From Symbiodinium kawagutii (Eukaryota; Sar; Dinophyceae; Suessiales; Symbiodiniaceae), in assembly GCA_009767595.1 (NCBI GenBank), contig VSDK01012371.1, forward strand, positions 1-64,000: a stretch of DNA of 64,000 nucleotides. Reading direction: 5' to 3'. The position numbers were made by a program, and so were the translations under genes. Shown piece after piece: positions 1-40,000 of the stretch. Below the pieces are notes generated by a model, which worked only from the letters and a program-made list of their open reading frames with translations, was not told the origin of the DNA and did no database searches. The first letter of the stretch is position 1; each line of letters begins with the position of its first letter.

Positions 1-1100
1 CACCCATACTTGTTGACTTTTCCAGTTTTGAGATGGTTTTTATTTATATATTTTCATAGTTTGTTAACCATTGTGTGCCAATTTCTCATAGCAAGTGGCT
101 GCACGTGATGCAAAAAATCATCAGGAGTTACACTAGATGCCTGATAGGCAAATCTCGTATCCAGCACTCTTGGGGACACATGCCGAGAAAAGCACGGTGA
201 CCTTCGCAAGTTCTTCTAACCACAACTATAGTAGCTATAGGATGTCTACATCTCTCGTGGCCCCCTTCCTTCAAAGCCTTGATGTATCCCCGGTTGGTTC
301 CTGGTAAGGGGGTTCGTGGGACAGCAATTTCAAGCCAGGTCCTGGACGAACAGCCAGAATCTTTGCGGCCAATGTTGCTGCTGGAGTCTATCCCTCAGAT
401 TTCACTGGGCTTGGGGTCCATTGGGGCCTTTATCCGAGAATGCATTCAACCACGCACTCGCTCGTTTATCCAACCTTGGTCCAATACATCTTGCTCAAAC
501 TGGTCAATGTTTGAGAATATGACATATTATGTTTCAGGATTTTTAGAGACTATGGGCTGAGCACGGAGTTGCTTTTCATGTGTCCCCCAATCCCATTAAA
601 CCATACATCAATATTTTTTCCAAGAGCATTGGCATTTAGCTAATCCATATAGGATCAACCATCAAAGGTAGATTCACAAAGGAAATGTTTCAAGTATTTC
701 CAACTTGACCGCCTGCCAAGTACAGTAGTTCCCAGTTGCCATTCGCCATGGACTGCCATGATGACAGCGATGATGATTTCCTCGACGAGTTGATGACCTG
801 CCATCGGCCAGCGCTTTGGACCAACTTAATGTTCGCAGTCTTCCGTACTGACAGGGCATTGGTGAGAATCATTGTTGAGAAACCATCTCAATTGTTTCAT
901 GGGGCAACATCTTGAGGCTTCATTGGGACCCTATCCTTGGCAAACCGTTCCACTTCCTCTCAAAGCTGCTGGGGGCTCTCGACCTGCTGAAAAGTCCCAT
1001 GGTGTGACTAGCAGGGATCCAACTACTCACCTGGTATCATTGCAAAGAAAGACAGCAATCCTGACCATGCAGTCAAGAAGAATCTTCATTGTCCCCAGTA
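1..1100. other. Region without a confident gene
   Basis: I see no supported gene here. Short coding-like runs occur on the plus strand, for example an acidic stretch DSDDDFLDELMTCHRPALW near 750-830, but they are broken by stops. They could be upstream remains of the decayed ORF that follows at 1102-1708. Confidence 0.4.
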
Positions 1101-1101
1101 C

Positions 1102-1708
1102 TTGCGAGATGAAGACCTTTGTAGATTAGATCGTACACTGGGTGTCTTTGAAAGAATTGAATCTGAATCACATATGTCATTCAGTTTGCCGGCTCCTCGA
1201 GCTAGCGCTGGCAAAATTCTTGAACATGCTTGCAATGCTTTTGAAAAGCTGCACAAAAAAGAGTATCCAATGAGTTTCAAATTTGGAATCACCCATTGCG
1301 CATTCTTTCGCTGGTACCATCGACCCTACGGGTACAAATATGGATGAGAAGTTTGAACACATGTTCATCCTCTACGGTGCTGCACATCCTTGGGGCCCAG
1401 CCTTCTTGGAAGCGTCGCTCATCAAGCAATATGGCAGCTGCTCGGCTTGGCAAATCTTTGCATGGCATTCCAACGAAGCCATCTATGGCAACTGTTTTTC
1501 ATCACACTTACTGACCCCATTTCAGTTATCACTGAACACTTGGAAATGCCAGAGTGTGAAAACCTGAGGCTGGCAAGGATGCCAAAATACTTTGCTTGGT
1601 GGAGAGACTTGTGGAAAAAATTTTGAAGGCGAAGGACCATTTTTAACATATGTTGTCTATAGGTCTTTCAAGACACCTCCTCCTATTCCACCTCGGTGTC
1701 CCCCATGA
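1102..1708 (+). pseudogene. Decayed ORF of a dinoflagellate-type repeated family
   Basis: Plus-strand coding similarity jumps between frames. One frame reads FKFGITHCAFFRWYHRPYGY near 1275-1340, a second continues with FEHMFILYGAAHPWGPAFLE to about 1420, and a third ends EGPFLTYVVYRSFKTPPP and a stop at about 1707. The order FKFG, GP.LE, GG.. and VYRSF recalls a domain repeated many times in dinoflagellate proteomes, with a GIY-YIG-like layout; both the family and the GIY-YIG comparison are from memory and uncertain. At least two frameshifts make this a pseudogene or a mosaic of short exons. It lies on the same strand as, and about 300 bases upstream of, the large plus-strand ORF, so the two may belong to one mobile unit. 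Confidence 0.4.
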
Positions 1709-1984
1709 TCTCTGGCTTAAGAGAAGCTTGAGGCATAATTAAAATGTAGAGTTTCGCTGCGTGTATACATGCATGCTGGCTGGATTGAGTTGTGAGTCTC
1801 TCACTTGACAGCTCAATTGGGAAGTGGAATGATGAAAAACAGGGGTGGCCGTTTTCCGTGAATGCTGGCAGACTGGTCATGCTGATGCTCCAAGTTGCAT
1901 TCATCCCATTCACTCCTCATTGCTCTTCACTTGGCCAATTTTTCACTTTAGGTTTTTACGGTTTACTCCCCTGCATCCTGTGCC

Positions 1985-3724
1985 TTGATATTCACATCGC
2001 CCCGTGCTGAGGCCAGCTGCTCTTCGCAGATCGAAACGGCACGGGCTGTGACAGCGGACATGGGCGATGAGTTAGCTCACCGAACAGGGGTCAAAGATTG
2101 GGTAAAAACTGGAACCTGGAACAGTGAAAGAGATGCACATCGAACAGTGCAAAAACATGGTTCAAGTCTTGATATCCCCATCTCAGAGATGGATGTTGGG
2201 GGGGACAGGCCGCGACTTCCATGGATCAATCCAAAGGACTGGTTTCAATACATCATTAGGCATGGCCTACTGTACATGTTATCCGGCTTGCAATTCCAAG
2301 AGCGAGATTGTGTTGGACAAGTTTGGAAGAGATTTTGGGCACGGTATCGTGTCCTCAATGAAGATTTCAGTTTGTTTCGAACCGATTTCAACCCGGAAAC
2401 AACTATTGGCCTTTTTCTTCATGGCGATGAGGGGAGGACCCTTAAGAAGAGTGGCATAATGGTTACTTCGCTACAGTCCATACTGGGATATGGTTTCGAC
2501 CGCAAGAGGCTGAAGGTACCACTGGATGAAAGGAAACTTCAGGTCAACTTTTCGGGACACACTTTCCTAACTCGCCTTGTGGTCAGCGTTTGCCCGAAGA
2601 TTCTGTACCAGTCAGATCCAGATCTTTTTCACAATGCAATGAACAAACTAGCAGAACAAATGAAGCTGCTTTTGGATGTGGGAATCCGTGATCCAATAAC
2701 AGGCATCTCTTGGAAGTTCGTAATCCTTGGCATCAAGGGAGACATGCCGTATTTGCAAAAAATTGGAAGGCTAAAGCGATCTTGGAATACTGGTGTGAAG
2801 CGCGGTAACCAAAGGAGAGATCCTCCTGGTGTTTGTCATCTTTGCTTGGCTGGGTGCAACCGCTATCCCTGTGAGGACACAGGCCATGTGCCAGGATGGT
2901 TGCCAACAATTGGTGTGCGGCTTCCATGGGATGTTACCCCTAGCATGCTACGTGTATTACCTCATGATGAAAGCAATCCGGCCACTTACTTTCAAGCTGA
3001 CTTATGGCATTGTATACACTTAGGCATTGGGAAATCGTTTGTGGCGTCAACTTTACAGTTGGCTTTGGCAGTGGTGCCAGCAAGCAACAACGAGGACCGT
3101 TTTGAGTGGCTGACATCTCATTACATGACTTGGTGCCGAACAACAAAGAAATCAAGCCATATATCCAAAATCACTGGATATTTGGTATCGTACAACGAGC
3201 CGGCCGGTGCAACGGGGAATTGGAGCAAAGGATCTCTAACCTCGAATTTCATGAGATGGATAGTATTTTTGCTACGTCAGCTTGATGATGATGATGCTGG
3301 GTATCTTGCTCGCTGCAGGCAGGCAGCGGAGGACATCAATGCGGTGCTGGGATTGTTATACAATTCCTCCCTCTTCTTGGATCAGAACCAGTGCAGATTT
3401 GTTTACGAAAAAGGAATGTCCTTTTTACAAGCGTACACTGACCTTGCTCGCGATCTGTTCCAGCAGGGTCGCTGGCAGATGTTTCCTTTGTTCCCGAAAG
3501 TACATGCTATTCAGCATATCTGGCTTACGGTGAAGCAAAGCTGTGACAACCACACTTATGCTGTCAACCCGATAGCAATGAGTTGCCAGCAAGACGAAGA
3601 CATAGTGGGCAAGATTTCCCGGGGCTCACGAAGAGTGAGTTCAAGGGCTGTGATTTATCGCACATTGCAAAGACACCTCATGGGATGCTACAAAGTATGG
3701 AAAGAGGCAAAGATCCTTGTTTGA
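1985..3724 (+). CDS. Large single-exon ORF, putative transposon-associated multicopy protein
   Basis: An open frame of 579 codons. The frame opens with TTG at 1985; the first ATG is at 2060, giving about 554 residues. Recognisable blocks are LFLHGDEGRTLKKSGIM (about 2415-2465), a Cys motif VCHLCLAGCNRYPCED (about 2830-2880), QADLWHCIHLGIGKSF (about 2995-3045) and a C-terminal Ser/Arg block KISRGSRRVSSR (about 3610-3650). This resembles an uncharacterised family present in many copies in dinoflagellate genomes, possibly derived from a TNP2/CACTA-like transposase; I see no clear catalytic DDE triad. It is the only long intron-free ORF on the plus strand and runs against the flanking minus-strand gene, as an inserted element would. 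Alternatives are a domesticated transposase or a retroposed host gene. Confidence 0.55.
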   Translation: MIFTSPRAEASCSSQIETARAVTADMGDELAHRTGVKDWVKTGTWNSERDAHRTVQKHGSSLDIPISEMDVGGDRPRLPWINPKDWFQYIIRHGLLYMLSGLQFQERDCVGQVWKRFWARYRVLNEDFSLFRTDFNPETTIGLFLHGDEGRTLKKSGIMVTSLQSILGYGFDRKRLKVPLDERKLQVNFSGHTFLTRLVVSVCPKILYQSDPDLFHNAMNKLAEQMKLLLDVGIRDPITGISWKFVILGIKGDMPYLQKIGRLKRSWNTGVKRGNQRRDPPGVCHLCLAGCNRYPCEDTGHVPGWLPTIGVRLPWDVTPSMLRVLPHDESNPATYFQADLWHCIHLGIGKSFVASTLQLALAVVPASNNEDRFEWLTSHYMTWCRTTKKSSHISKITGYLVSYNEPAGATGNWSKGSLTSNFMRWIVFLLRQLDDDDAGYLARCRQAAEDINAVLGLLYNSSLFLDQNQCRFVYEKGMSFLQAYTDLARDLFQQGRWQMFPLFPKVHAIQHIWLTVKQSCDNHTYAVNPIAMSCQQDEDIVGKISRGSRRVSSRAVIYRTLQRHLMGCYKVWKEAKILV

Positions 3725-4243
3725 CACAAGCGCGAAGAAAGACCGAAGTGATGTGGTTGGATGTCCAATTTAACAGCCTTTTGAAGCCAGTCATGTGGAT
3801 TGATCCATGGAAGTTGCGGCATAAGGTGGATGATCACATATCCATTTCCAGGAAAACCAGGTTTCTCTTTCAAGAACCGGATTTTAGAAAAAAACCCAAG
3901 AAAAAGAAGGATCTGGATGCTGTAGGTATATATATACAGGTTGGAGTGATTGCAAACGCTATGATAAATATTTGTCAACCAACCACCCATTTGTTGATAA
4001 TAAGGAACAGAACACATGTTCAAAACCACCAGCCCAAATAAGATACTAGTACGATAGAACTACCTGTCTCGATCTACAATAGATATCACTTCATAAATAG
4101 ATGTCTGTTTCCAAACCCAGGATACCCTAGATGGTGTGTTTCGTCAGAAACATGATGCTTGACAAAATGCTTATTAATGGTGTGTGATGAATTTATTCAT
4201 GTTTGAAGCACCAAAACAAAAGGGATAACCGGCGATCATAGTA
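3725..4243. other. Spacer between convergent genes, with repeat traces
   Basis: This separates the plus-strand ORF from the 3' end of copy B on the minus strand. Around 3975-4035 it contains a CAACCAACCA ... AAACCACCAG block typical of repeat family 3. I see no gene and no convincing polyadenylation signal. Confidence 0.4.
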
Positions 4244-32960
<28,717 letters not shown>

Positions 32961-33038
32961 TGCGGTGTGGTGTATTGGCAGCCGCCAGAGGTTTGGCAAG
33001 AATTGGCTGATGGACATTGTGAATAGCCTGTGCTGCAT

Positions 33039-33870
33039 GGTTTGGTCAGAAGTATCAATCTATGAATAATGATGCTTGCTAACAGTGTTATAGTATTCTA
33101 TAATGATCAAAACATAGAGAACCTCGACAGGAATGGACAGTAATCAAAAGAATCATTAGCAATATATACATGGCTGTGCCGCGGTACTTTGCCTGAAAAT
33201 GACCGACAATAATTAAGGAATTGTACTGAGGGACCCTGATCTTTCACAGTCCTAAGTGGGACAAACAGAATCGTCCCTCAACTCCCATCTGGTCCTGTCA
33301 AGATTGGATATTTCCTTCCATCTTTTAGTGCTAATGACCGTTACCCATATATGTCCACAATTTCTGCCAAACAGGATGCGCAAACGAAGGAACAACTAAA
33401 CAAGAAAGCAAGGAAGCAAGCGAGCAAGCCAGAAAACAAAACACACAAAGAAACGAACGCACGCACAGACGAACGAACCAACGAACCAACGAACAAAAGA
33501 GCAAGCAAACGAAGGAACGAAGGAACGAACCAACCGACCAACCAACAAACCAACCAAGCAATTGACCAAAAAGCAAACAAACAAACAAATAAACAAACAA
33601 ACAAACAAACAAACAAACAGGCAGACAAACAGACAGACAAACAGACAGACAGACAAACAACAATCAAACAAAAACACAACTTGCAAACAACGGAACAAAC
33701 TACAAATAACAACAACACAACAAACAAGAGACAATAAGAAAAGGCAAAACAATCATGCAAACACAATACGCAAATAAACACATTTAGACTCAGCGGCATC
33801 CTTCTGCACCAAATGCATCTAAATATAACCTTCATCATAGATCATCTGAAATCTCGAGGTCTCAAAGCTT
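33039..33870. other. Spacer between copy A stop and copy B
   Basis: It holds a long AAAC/CAAA-type low-complexity tract (33395-33720) and no recognised gene. A promoter for copy B could lie here, but I see no diagnostic element. Confidence 0.4.
33395..33720. repeat. AAAC/ACAG tetranucleotide tract
   Basis: Units such as ACAAACAAACAAAC, GACAGACAGACA and GAACGAACCAACGA dominate. Several long frames on both strands are open only because the unit lacks stops. Confidence 0.9.
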
Positions 33871-34066
33871 TCATCCCAAGTTTGATGGCAACATGTCGTC
33901 CCACTCCGAGGTGCCATAGATTCGATAGCATTGCTCGCAGGCCATGAATGCCCCGTTGCGATCGCCCGCGGCCGTCACAATGCAGAAGCTCTGGCTGCGG
34001 AAGTCTCCGAAGCGACGGCGCCGGTGAGTTTCCCAGGAGTCGCTGTACATGTTGTTGTACGCATAC
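33871..34066 (-). CDS. Copy A exon 18 (last): YNNM and Arg-rich Cys tail
   Basis: Reads YAYNNMYSDSWETHRRRRFG, then DFRSQSFCIVTAAGDRNGAF, MACEQCYRIYGTSEWDDM and a TGA at 33871-33873. The acceptor is GTCAG|GTATG. Joined to exon 17 it gives AGAMYAYNNM, identical to the unbroken copy B stretch. The tail after YNNM has no counterpart in copy B. Confidence 0.75.
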
Positions 34067-37000
34067 CTGACATGGTAATGGTTAGTCATGATCACTAAGG
34101 TCAAGGACGGTAGTAAGATGTAGTATGTCAAATATACAGGCAGAAGTGCCATGCTGTAAAAAAATGGATTCCTATTTCGTAAGAACTGCCTTACGCGAAA
34201 GCTTACGCGGCGCTTACGCGACCGCGGTTTCAGCTTACGCGGGGGTGTCGCTTACGCCGCTGCTTGCGCCACCTTACGCCATTGCAGGCTTTGCGTACGC
34301 AGCATCGATATGACGGAACCTGGAAATGTCTGGCTTACGCCAAAGCTTACGCAGAGCTTACGCGACCGCAATTTTAGCTTACGCGGGGGGAGGTGTTCAG
34401 CGTGGCTCAAGTGATCAACATGGCAAAAAAACATGTCAAACTGATTTTTGAGATAAGACCATGTCAAATTGGTCGATGCTACTCGCAAACGAGGTTCTTT
34501 GAGGATTCATTCCTCTTGCGAACATGACACAAATATCAGAAGAAAACACCTAGGGCCAAATTGTATTGAGCAGTATGTTGACAAACTGCACAACGTTGGC
34601 TCCATTGGCTCCAATGACGGGCGAATCCGGCTTTAGCTGTCAGGAACCCTCTATCAAGGATATTTTTTCAGCTTCCCATGACTTCAAGTGGCAGTGGGTC
34701 AAAACCCTGTACCCCTGGTTCCCTCCTGTCAACCATTGTTTTCCCTATTATTGCTGGTGGAAATCCCCCATTAGTTGGTTGCTTAATATTGACTCATAGC
34801 CAAGTTGAAAATCAGCTCCCCAGGATTTTTCTTGGAACATCTTTCCTTCGATCAGTCCATGCCAAGGTTCATAGCTCCTGCGCCCACCACTGCGCCGGCA
34901 ACAGCTCCACCTGCAGCATACATCGCCACGTTCACGGGCTTCTGTGCAGGCACTGCGTTGTAGCCTGGTCGGCAAGTCTGATGATCGATTCTTGCGTGTG
35001 AAAGCTCCTGAATAGACGACGACAACAGCAACAACAAGTACAACAACTACTACTACAACTATACAACTACAACTCCAAAACACGCAAAACAACAACGACA
35101 ACAACGAGAAGCGCTAAACAATTAAAATTTCAAAAAGACGAAATGATATGTGTGCGTGTGCAAATACATGGACATGGGTTAACTGAAGTGCGCCTACGAA
35201 GAGTGGGAATGAAGTGTATGCAGAAAAAATCGAGGTGTGTAAATGAGACATAAAAAACAATTGTTTCAAAGAACTATCGTTCACACACACACATATTCGC
35301 AGGATATGTTTGATGACAATATGTTTCTGAAACAAACATCGGAGGATTCTTATCCTATGAAAACCTATTCTTTGAGATATCTCGCAGGATATGTTTTTTG
35401 AATTGTTGCACAATTGGCTTGTACACCATGAGTATAGTCTCCACCTGCAACACCATGAGTCTCCCAACCACCAACTGCACGCCCGGTGGGGCCGCCTGAA
35501 TATCCGTAGGGCGTTTGCTGAGGCATGGTGCCCCCGTAGTTGTTCATCATCGCAGGCCGATTGGCATAGCCATAGGGCTGCTCGGGGATCGTTCGGCGAC
35601 GCCGCAAATCCGCGTCTCCTTGGCAGCAGCCCAGCAGGCGATGCAGGTGACACGGGATCTACAACCTTTAGAAGTTTAAGCTTATATATAGTTAGATTGA
35701 AAAAATACCACATATATATATATATCAGTTCAATCAAGAAAAACTACCACACATATATAAACCAAATACATATATCCTTAGCAAAGTGAACCTAATTCAT
35801 TAACTACCACATTGGGTTCCTAGCTATCAACAAGATATACTTCCAAATCTGTCAGCTGAGTGGAGGTCATGGACGGGATCCGCCATAAGCTGCATATATT
35901 TGTTGCAAAGCTATGAGTTGTGTTGATGTGAAATCCGTGAGACCAGGACCACCGTATAGTTTGTATCCGGATAAAGGTTGATGGTTCATTAAGTTGAAAT
36001 CAATGAAACCAGGACCTCCTTTATGATGATTTTCATCATGAGGAATTCAAAAGAACAAAGGCTTCGAACAACCACAAACCAGCTTAAAGTCACAGAACTG
36101 CTAATTCCGTGCCGCCACAAAACTATCTGACTCTCCTTACTCAAGTCATTTACCTATATAGGTGATCCTAGGTGTATGCCATCTTGAAGAATCTCACTCT
36201 GAAAACCTGAGGCGAGTCACCTGGGAAACGTCTCCGAGGCGACGTGGCATAGCTTTGTCCGTTGAGACTCGTGGTCCGTCGTCGTGACTCAATGGGGCTG
36301 GGCACCGGCGGTGGTGGTGCCCTGCGGCGCACATCGGGTGGCGGCGGTGACGGTGGCGAACGACGCCGGGGAGATGGCGGGGAGGGCGCCGAGTACGATC
36401 GACGACGCGGATACGTGGCCATGGCACTGGGAGCTCGTCTCCTGGGAGAAGAGTAGGAGCTCCAGCTGCTGCTGCTGTAGCTGCTGGATCCCCAGGAGCC
36501 ACCACGCCGACGCGAGGACAGGCGACGCGTCGTGGCATCACAGGTATCTGTGGCCAGGTTGTAGGTCAGGGCTGCATCATCACCTGGACCAGTTTCATCC
36601 AGTTTTTTGGGGGACACGAAAAGCTGAGCAAGGTCCCCTCCATGGCAAAAGGATAGTGACATCATGAACTGGCGGAAGCAACGAGCTGCATCAGTCATGT
36701 CTTTTTTATCCCAATGGCTCACAGAAACAGCTGGGCTACAACTCCAACAATGAACATCTGTTACATTTTGATCTATATAGCCACCAACACCACCAACAAC
36801 AATCCAAAATGATTGCCTCAGGCGACAAACTCTTCTGCTAATCATCAGCATCACGCAGGATGCAAACAACAAGAGCCTTCGAAAATTCAACCTGCTGTGT
36901 CTTTGTGGTACCTTAGGGACCCACCAATCAGGCAACAGGGACCTTTCAACACAGATTGACGCGAGTTAATGTTGTTCAGGGAAGGGAAATCCACAAAGTG

Positions 37001-40000
37001 TTCAACACCCCGAAGCACTCCGGTGTCTGCCAGTATGTTGGATCTTTAAGCAGGACAGGTCAAATTTTGAGACATTTTAGGTGTCCAGGTCTCCTACATT
37101 CACAAACTCTGCGAAACGCAATCCATGGTCCATGCTTGTCCACCAGGGCACATGTCTCATAGCTAAAGTAGTAGCCCGTGCCCAACCAGGACTTCTTAGC
37201 GATGGGGCACGTGGAATTGACGTAACACCAGGAGTCACAACACCATTCCTGGGCGGCAATGAAGCTCCAAACTGCTGTTTCAGTGGCTGAACATGTTGAT
37301 ACCTTGTGACTGCATATGTCTGGAGGCTAAAGGCAGCAAAGCCTTAGAAAAAAACATGTACGGTGCCTGGGCCCTGTAAACAATCATGTAAGGACATGTT
37401 GGGTCAGAAGCTATGGTGTCAGCCAAAATCAGCCAAGTGATAAAGTGCGCCAAGCTTCATTTGAGCTGGAGTCCCAATTGGGGTCACTTCCCCAAACTGC
37501 CTGGCAATCAACACTGTCCCATGCTGAGCAACTGCTGCCGTAGTCTGCGGAGAAGTTGCCTTTCCCATCAAAAGTACCCGTAGGGAGCTGACCTCGACAT
37601 TCGCAAGCTGAGTCCCACTTGCACCTTGACACAGCCTCCTCATTCAAAGGGCACTTTTCATCACTCCAGTAATGACCTTGCCACACAGCTGAAGCACGGG
37701 CTCTTGGACAGTTCGCTGAGACCCAACACCAGGATGTGCAACACCACATTGCATAATCTGTCCCTGGATCTGGATATGTCTTATCACAAACTTCCGCATC
37801 ATGTGGACCGCATTGTCGCCCGTAATCTGCATAGATGCTAAGATTCAATCCAAGGCTTTCAAGAAGTTCGGATGGCATGGTGGCATCCAGGCAATTACAG
37901 GAAGTGTCGGTGTCAGAGATGTTCGGTTGCGGCTTGTATGGGCACTGCAGCATCAGTGCAGGGTCATCCACGCAAACGTGATCTGACCAAAACAAAAGGC
38001 CTTCCATGCCCGGATTGAGAGATGCAATGGCACTTGGACATTCTTTGTCGACATAGCACCAATTCGCACAACACCAAGTATCAACCTCGCAGGATCACTT
38101 GCTGCGCAACCGACTTGGTCATGATTACTGGAAGTAGCCATGAAACCGCTTTTAAAGGGCTGATGCTTACGCATGTTTGTGCCAATGGCTCATGGAGCAA
38201 CTCTCATGTCGACTGTGGCTAAACCATGGCAAGAATTATGAAGCAACGGGCTGGGTACCCGGGGCTACAGGAAATTTCAAAATAACAAGCCGTGACCGTG
38301 CAATCAGCAAGTCTCATTGTATTCTTATCACCCAGACCCAGGATTAATGAATGATTGGAACCAGTGAGTGGGCTTTTGGATTGTTACCCTCCGGTAACCT
38401 AGCATGGCAAGGGCAATCCAAAGATTGTATGTGCCAATCTTGGGTACGGTGATGCTCCCAGCAGCTATGCTAAACAACCAAATGATTACAGTGAGTAAAA
38501 AAACTGTTGCCAAGCCTCGATCTCCCGTTTGATCGACCATGATCAACCCTTTCAGCTATTAACCACCTTCGGTCAGTATTAGAACGATGATTCATGATCA
38601 TCATCAATTGGCAACTCTAGAACGAACCATCATCAAAAGTCATAAACGACAGCAAACTCTTGTCAACCATCGTTGAACGTCATAAATGATACCATGTTTA
38701 AGCAATCATCACTAGCTATCAACCATTGATTGTTTAACCACTCATCACTGGTGATGCCTAACAACCGTCCTTTATGACTAGTAATATTAACCATTCTTTG
38801 ATGCTCAACAACCATCAACCATGGGTAACTCTTATCAAAGGATGGTTTCTTAAGCATCACTAGTCATCAGCCATCCTCGTAGCGGCAGCCTGATCTGGTC
38901 GATAGTTGGTCGCGCAATTCATCATATCCCAAGCTCCACAGGCCGAGCCGTAGCTGTTGGAAAATTTCCTGAGGTCAGGCTGCGGTGGGAAAGGGTTCAT
39001 GACATGCCTTAATGCATCCGAATGTGTATGTACTGTGCATGATGTATGTGAAATCAATACATAGATATATCTGTGTTATTTATGTTATATGCTAGTGTAT
39101 TAACACACAAACATATATATATATATATATGTATATTGAATATATGTACATAAATATTACATATATATATATATACATATATTCTCATCTTAAATGCCAT
39201 ATGTATGTGATTATATATATGCATATATGGTCTCATTTTATATGTCATGTATGTGATATTGAAACTTATTTACATGTTTATGTTATACATTCATGTTCAT
39301 GGTATATATTTTGACAGATATACAGATAAATGAATACATGTATGTTGTATATACATATTGATATACATGTATATAGATCATATCTGCGTGTTTGCGTGGA
39401 AACAAACAGTGTATAGTCAATCAGCACACTGTTTATACAATGTTAGGAAATGCAGTACCGACTGTACAATATCACTTGTATACATAACCAACAAATTAAG
39501 TGGACCTCTTGCACATACAAACTCTGGAGGATATTAGGAATGAAACATAGGAACGCAGAAACCGCAGCTGGAATCCAGGGGCAAAGAAATAGAAGTGGTA
39601 GCCGGGTTGCGCTTTCATGGCAGCATTGAAGATGCCGCTCTTGTCTTTACCTGATGGATGCAGCTCGCTGTGCCAGGGGTAGTTCTGAATTGGACCCATG
39701 TTCACGTGTGTGAAATTGAATACAACAGCAGCAAGACTGAATCCATGTCTGAATGCACCATTCTGTTTTTTTGATCAGTGTTCAACGCCATATCCCCTGA
39801 TCTGTTTGTGATGCAATGAGATTCATTGATGGCTGTGTTTGTTCATACAAGGGGCAGGTTGGTACCACCTTTTTGGTTGGGGATTGTTGAATAGTCCTTG
39901 TTCAATGACGTCCATCTGCCCAAAACAAACCAACAGCCACGCGCCCCACATGGTTCCATGAAGATATCAGTGCCCATGGAGGAAATCTAATGCAATCTAC

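Noticed and set aside
33331-33838. Leu/Cys/Val-rich and Lys/Gln/Thr-rich ORFs on both strands
   Set aside because: They are produced by the AAAC/ACAG low-complexity tract, with no conservation between frames.
34871-34964. Resemblance of the Ala/Gly hydrophobic run to the hydrophobic core of animal prion proteins
   Set aside because: The similarity is limited to small hydrophobic residues in a low-complexity segment; the rest of the protein is unrelated, so it is treated as convergent.
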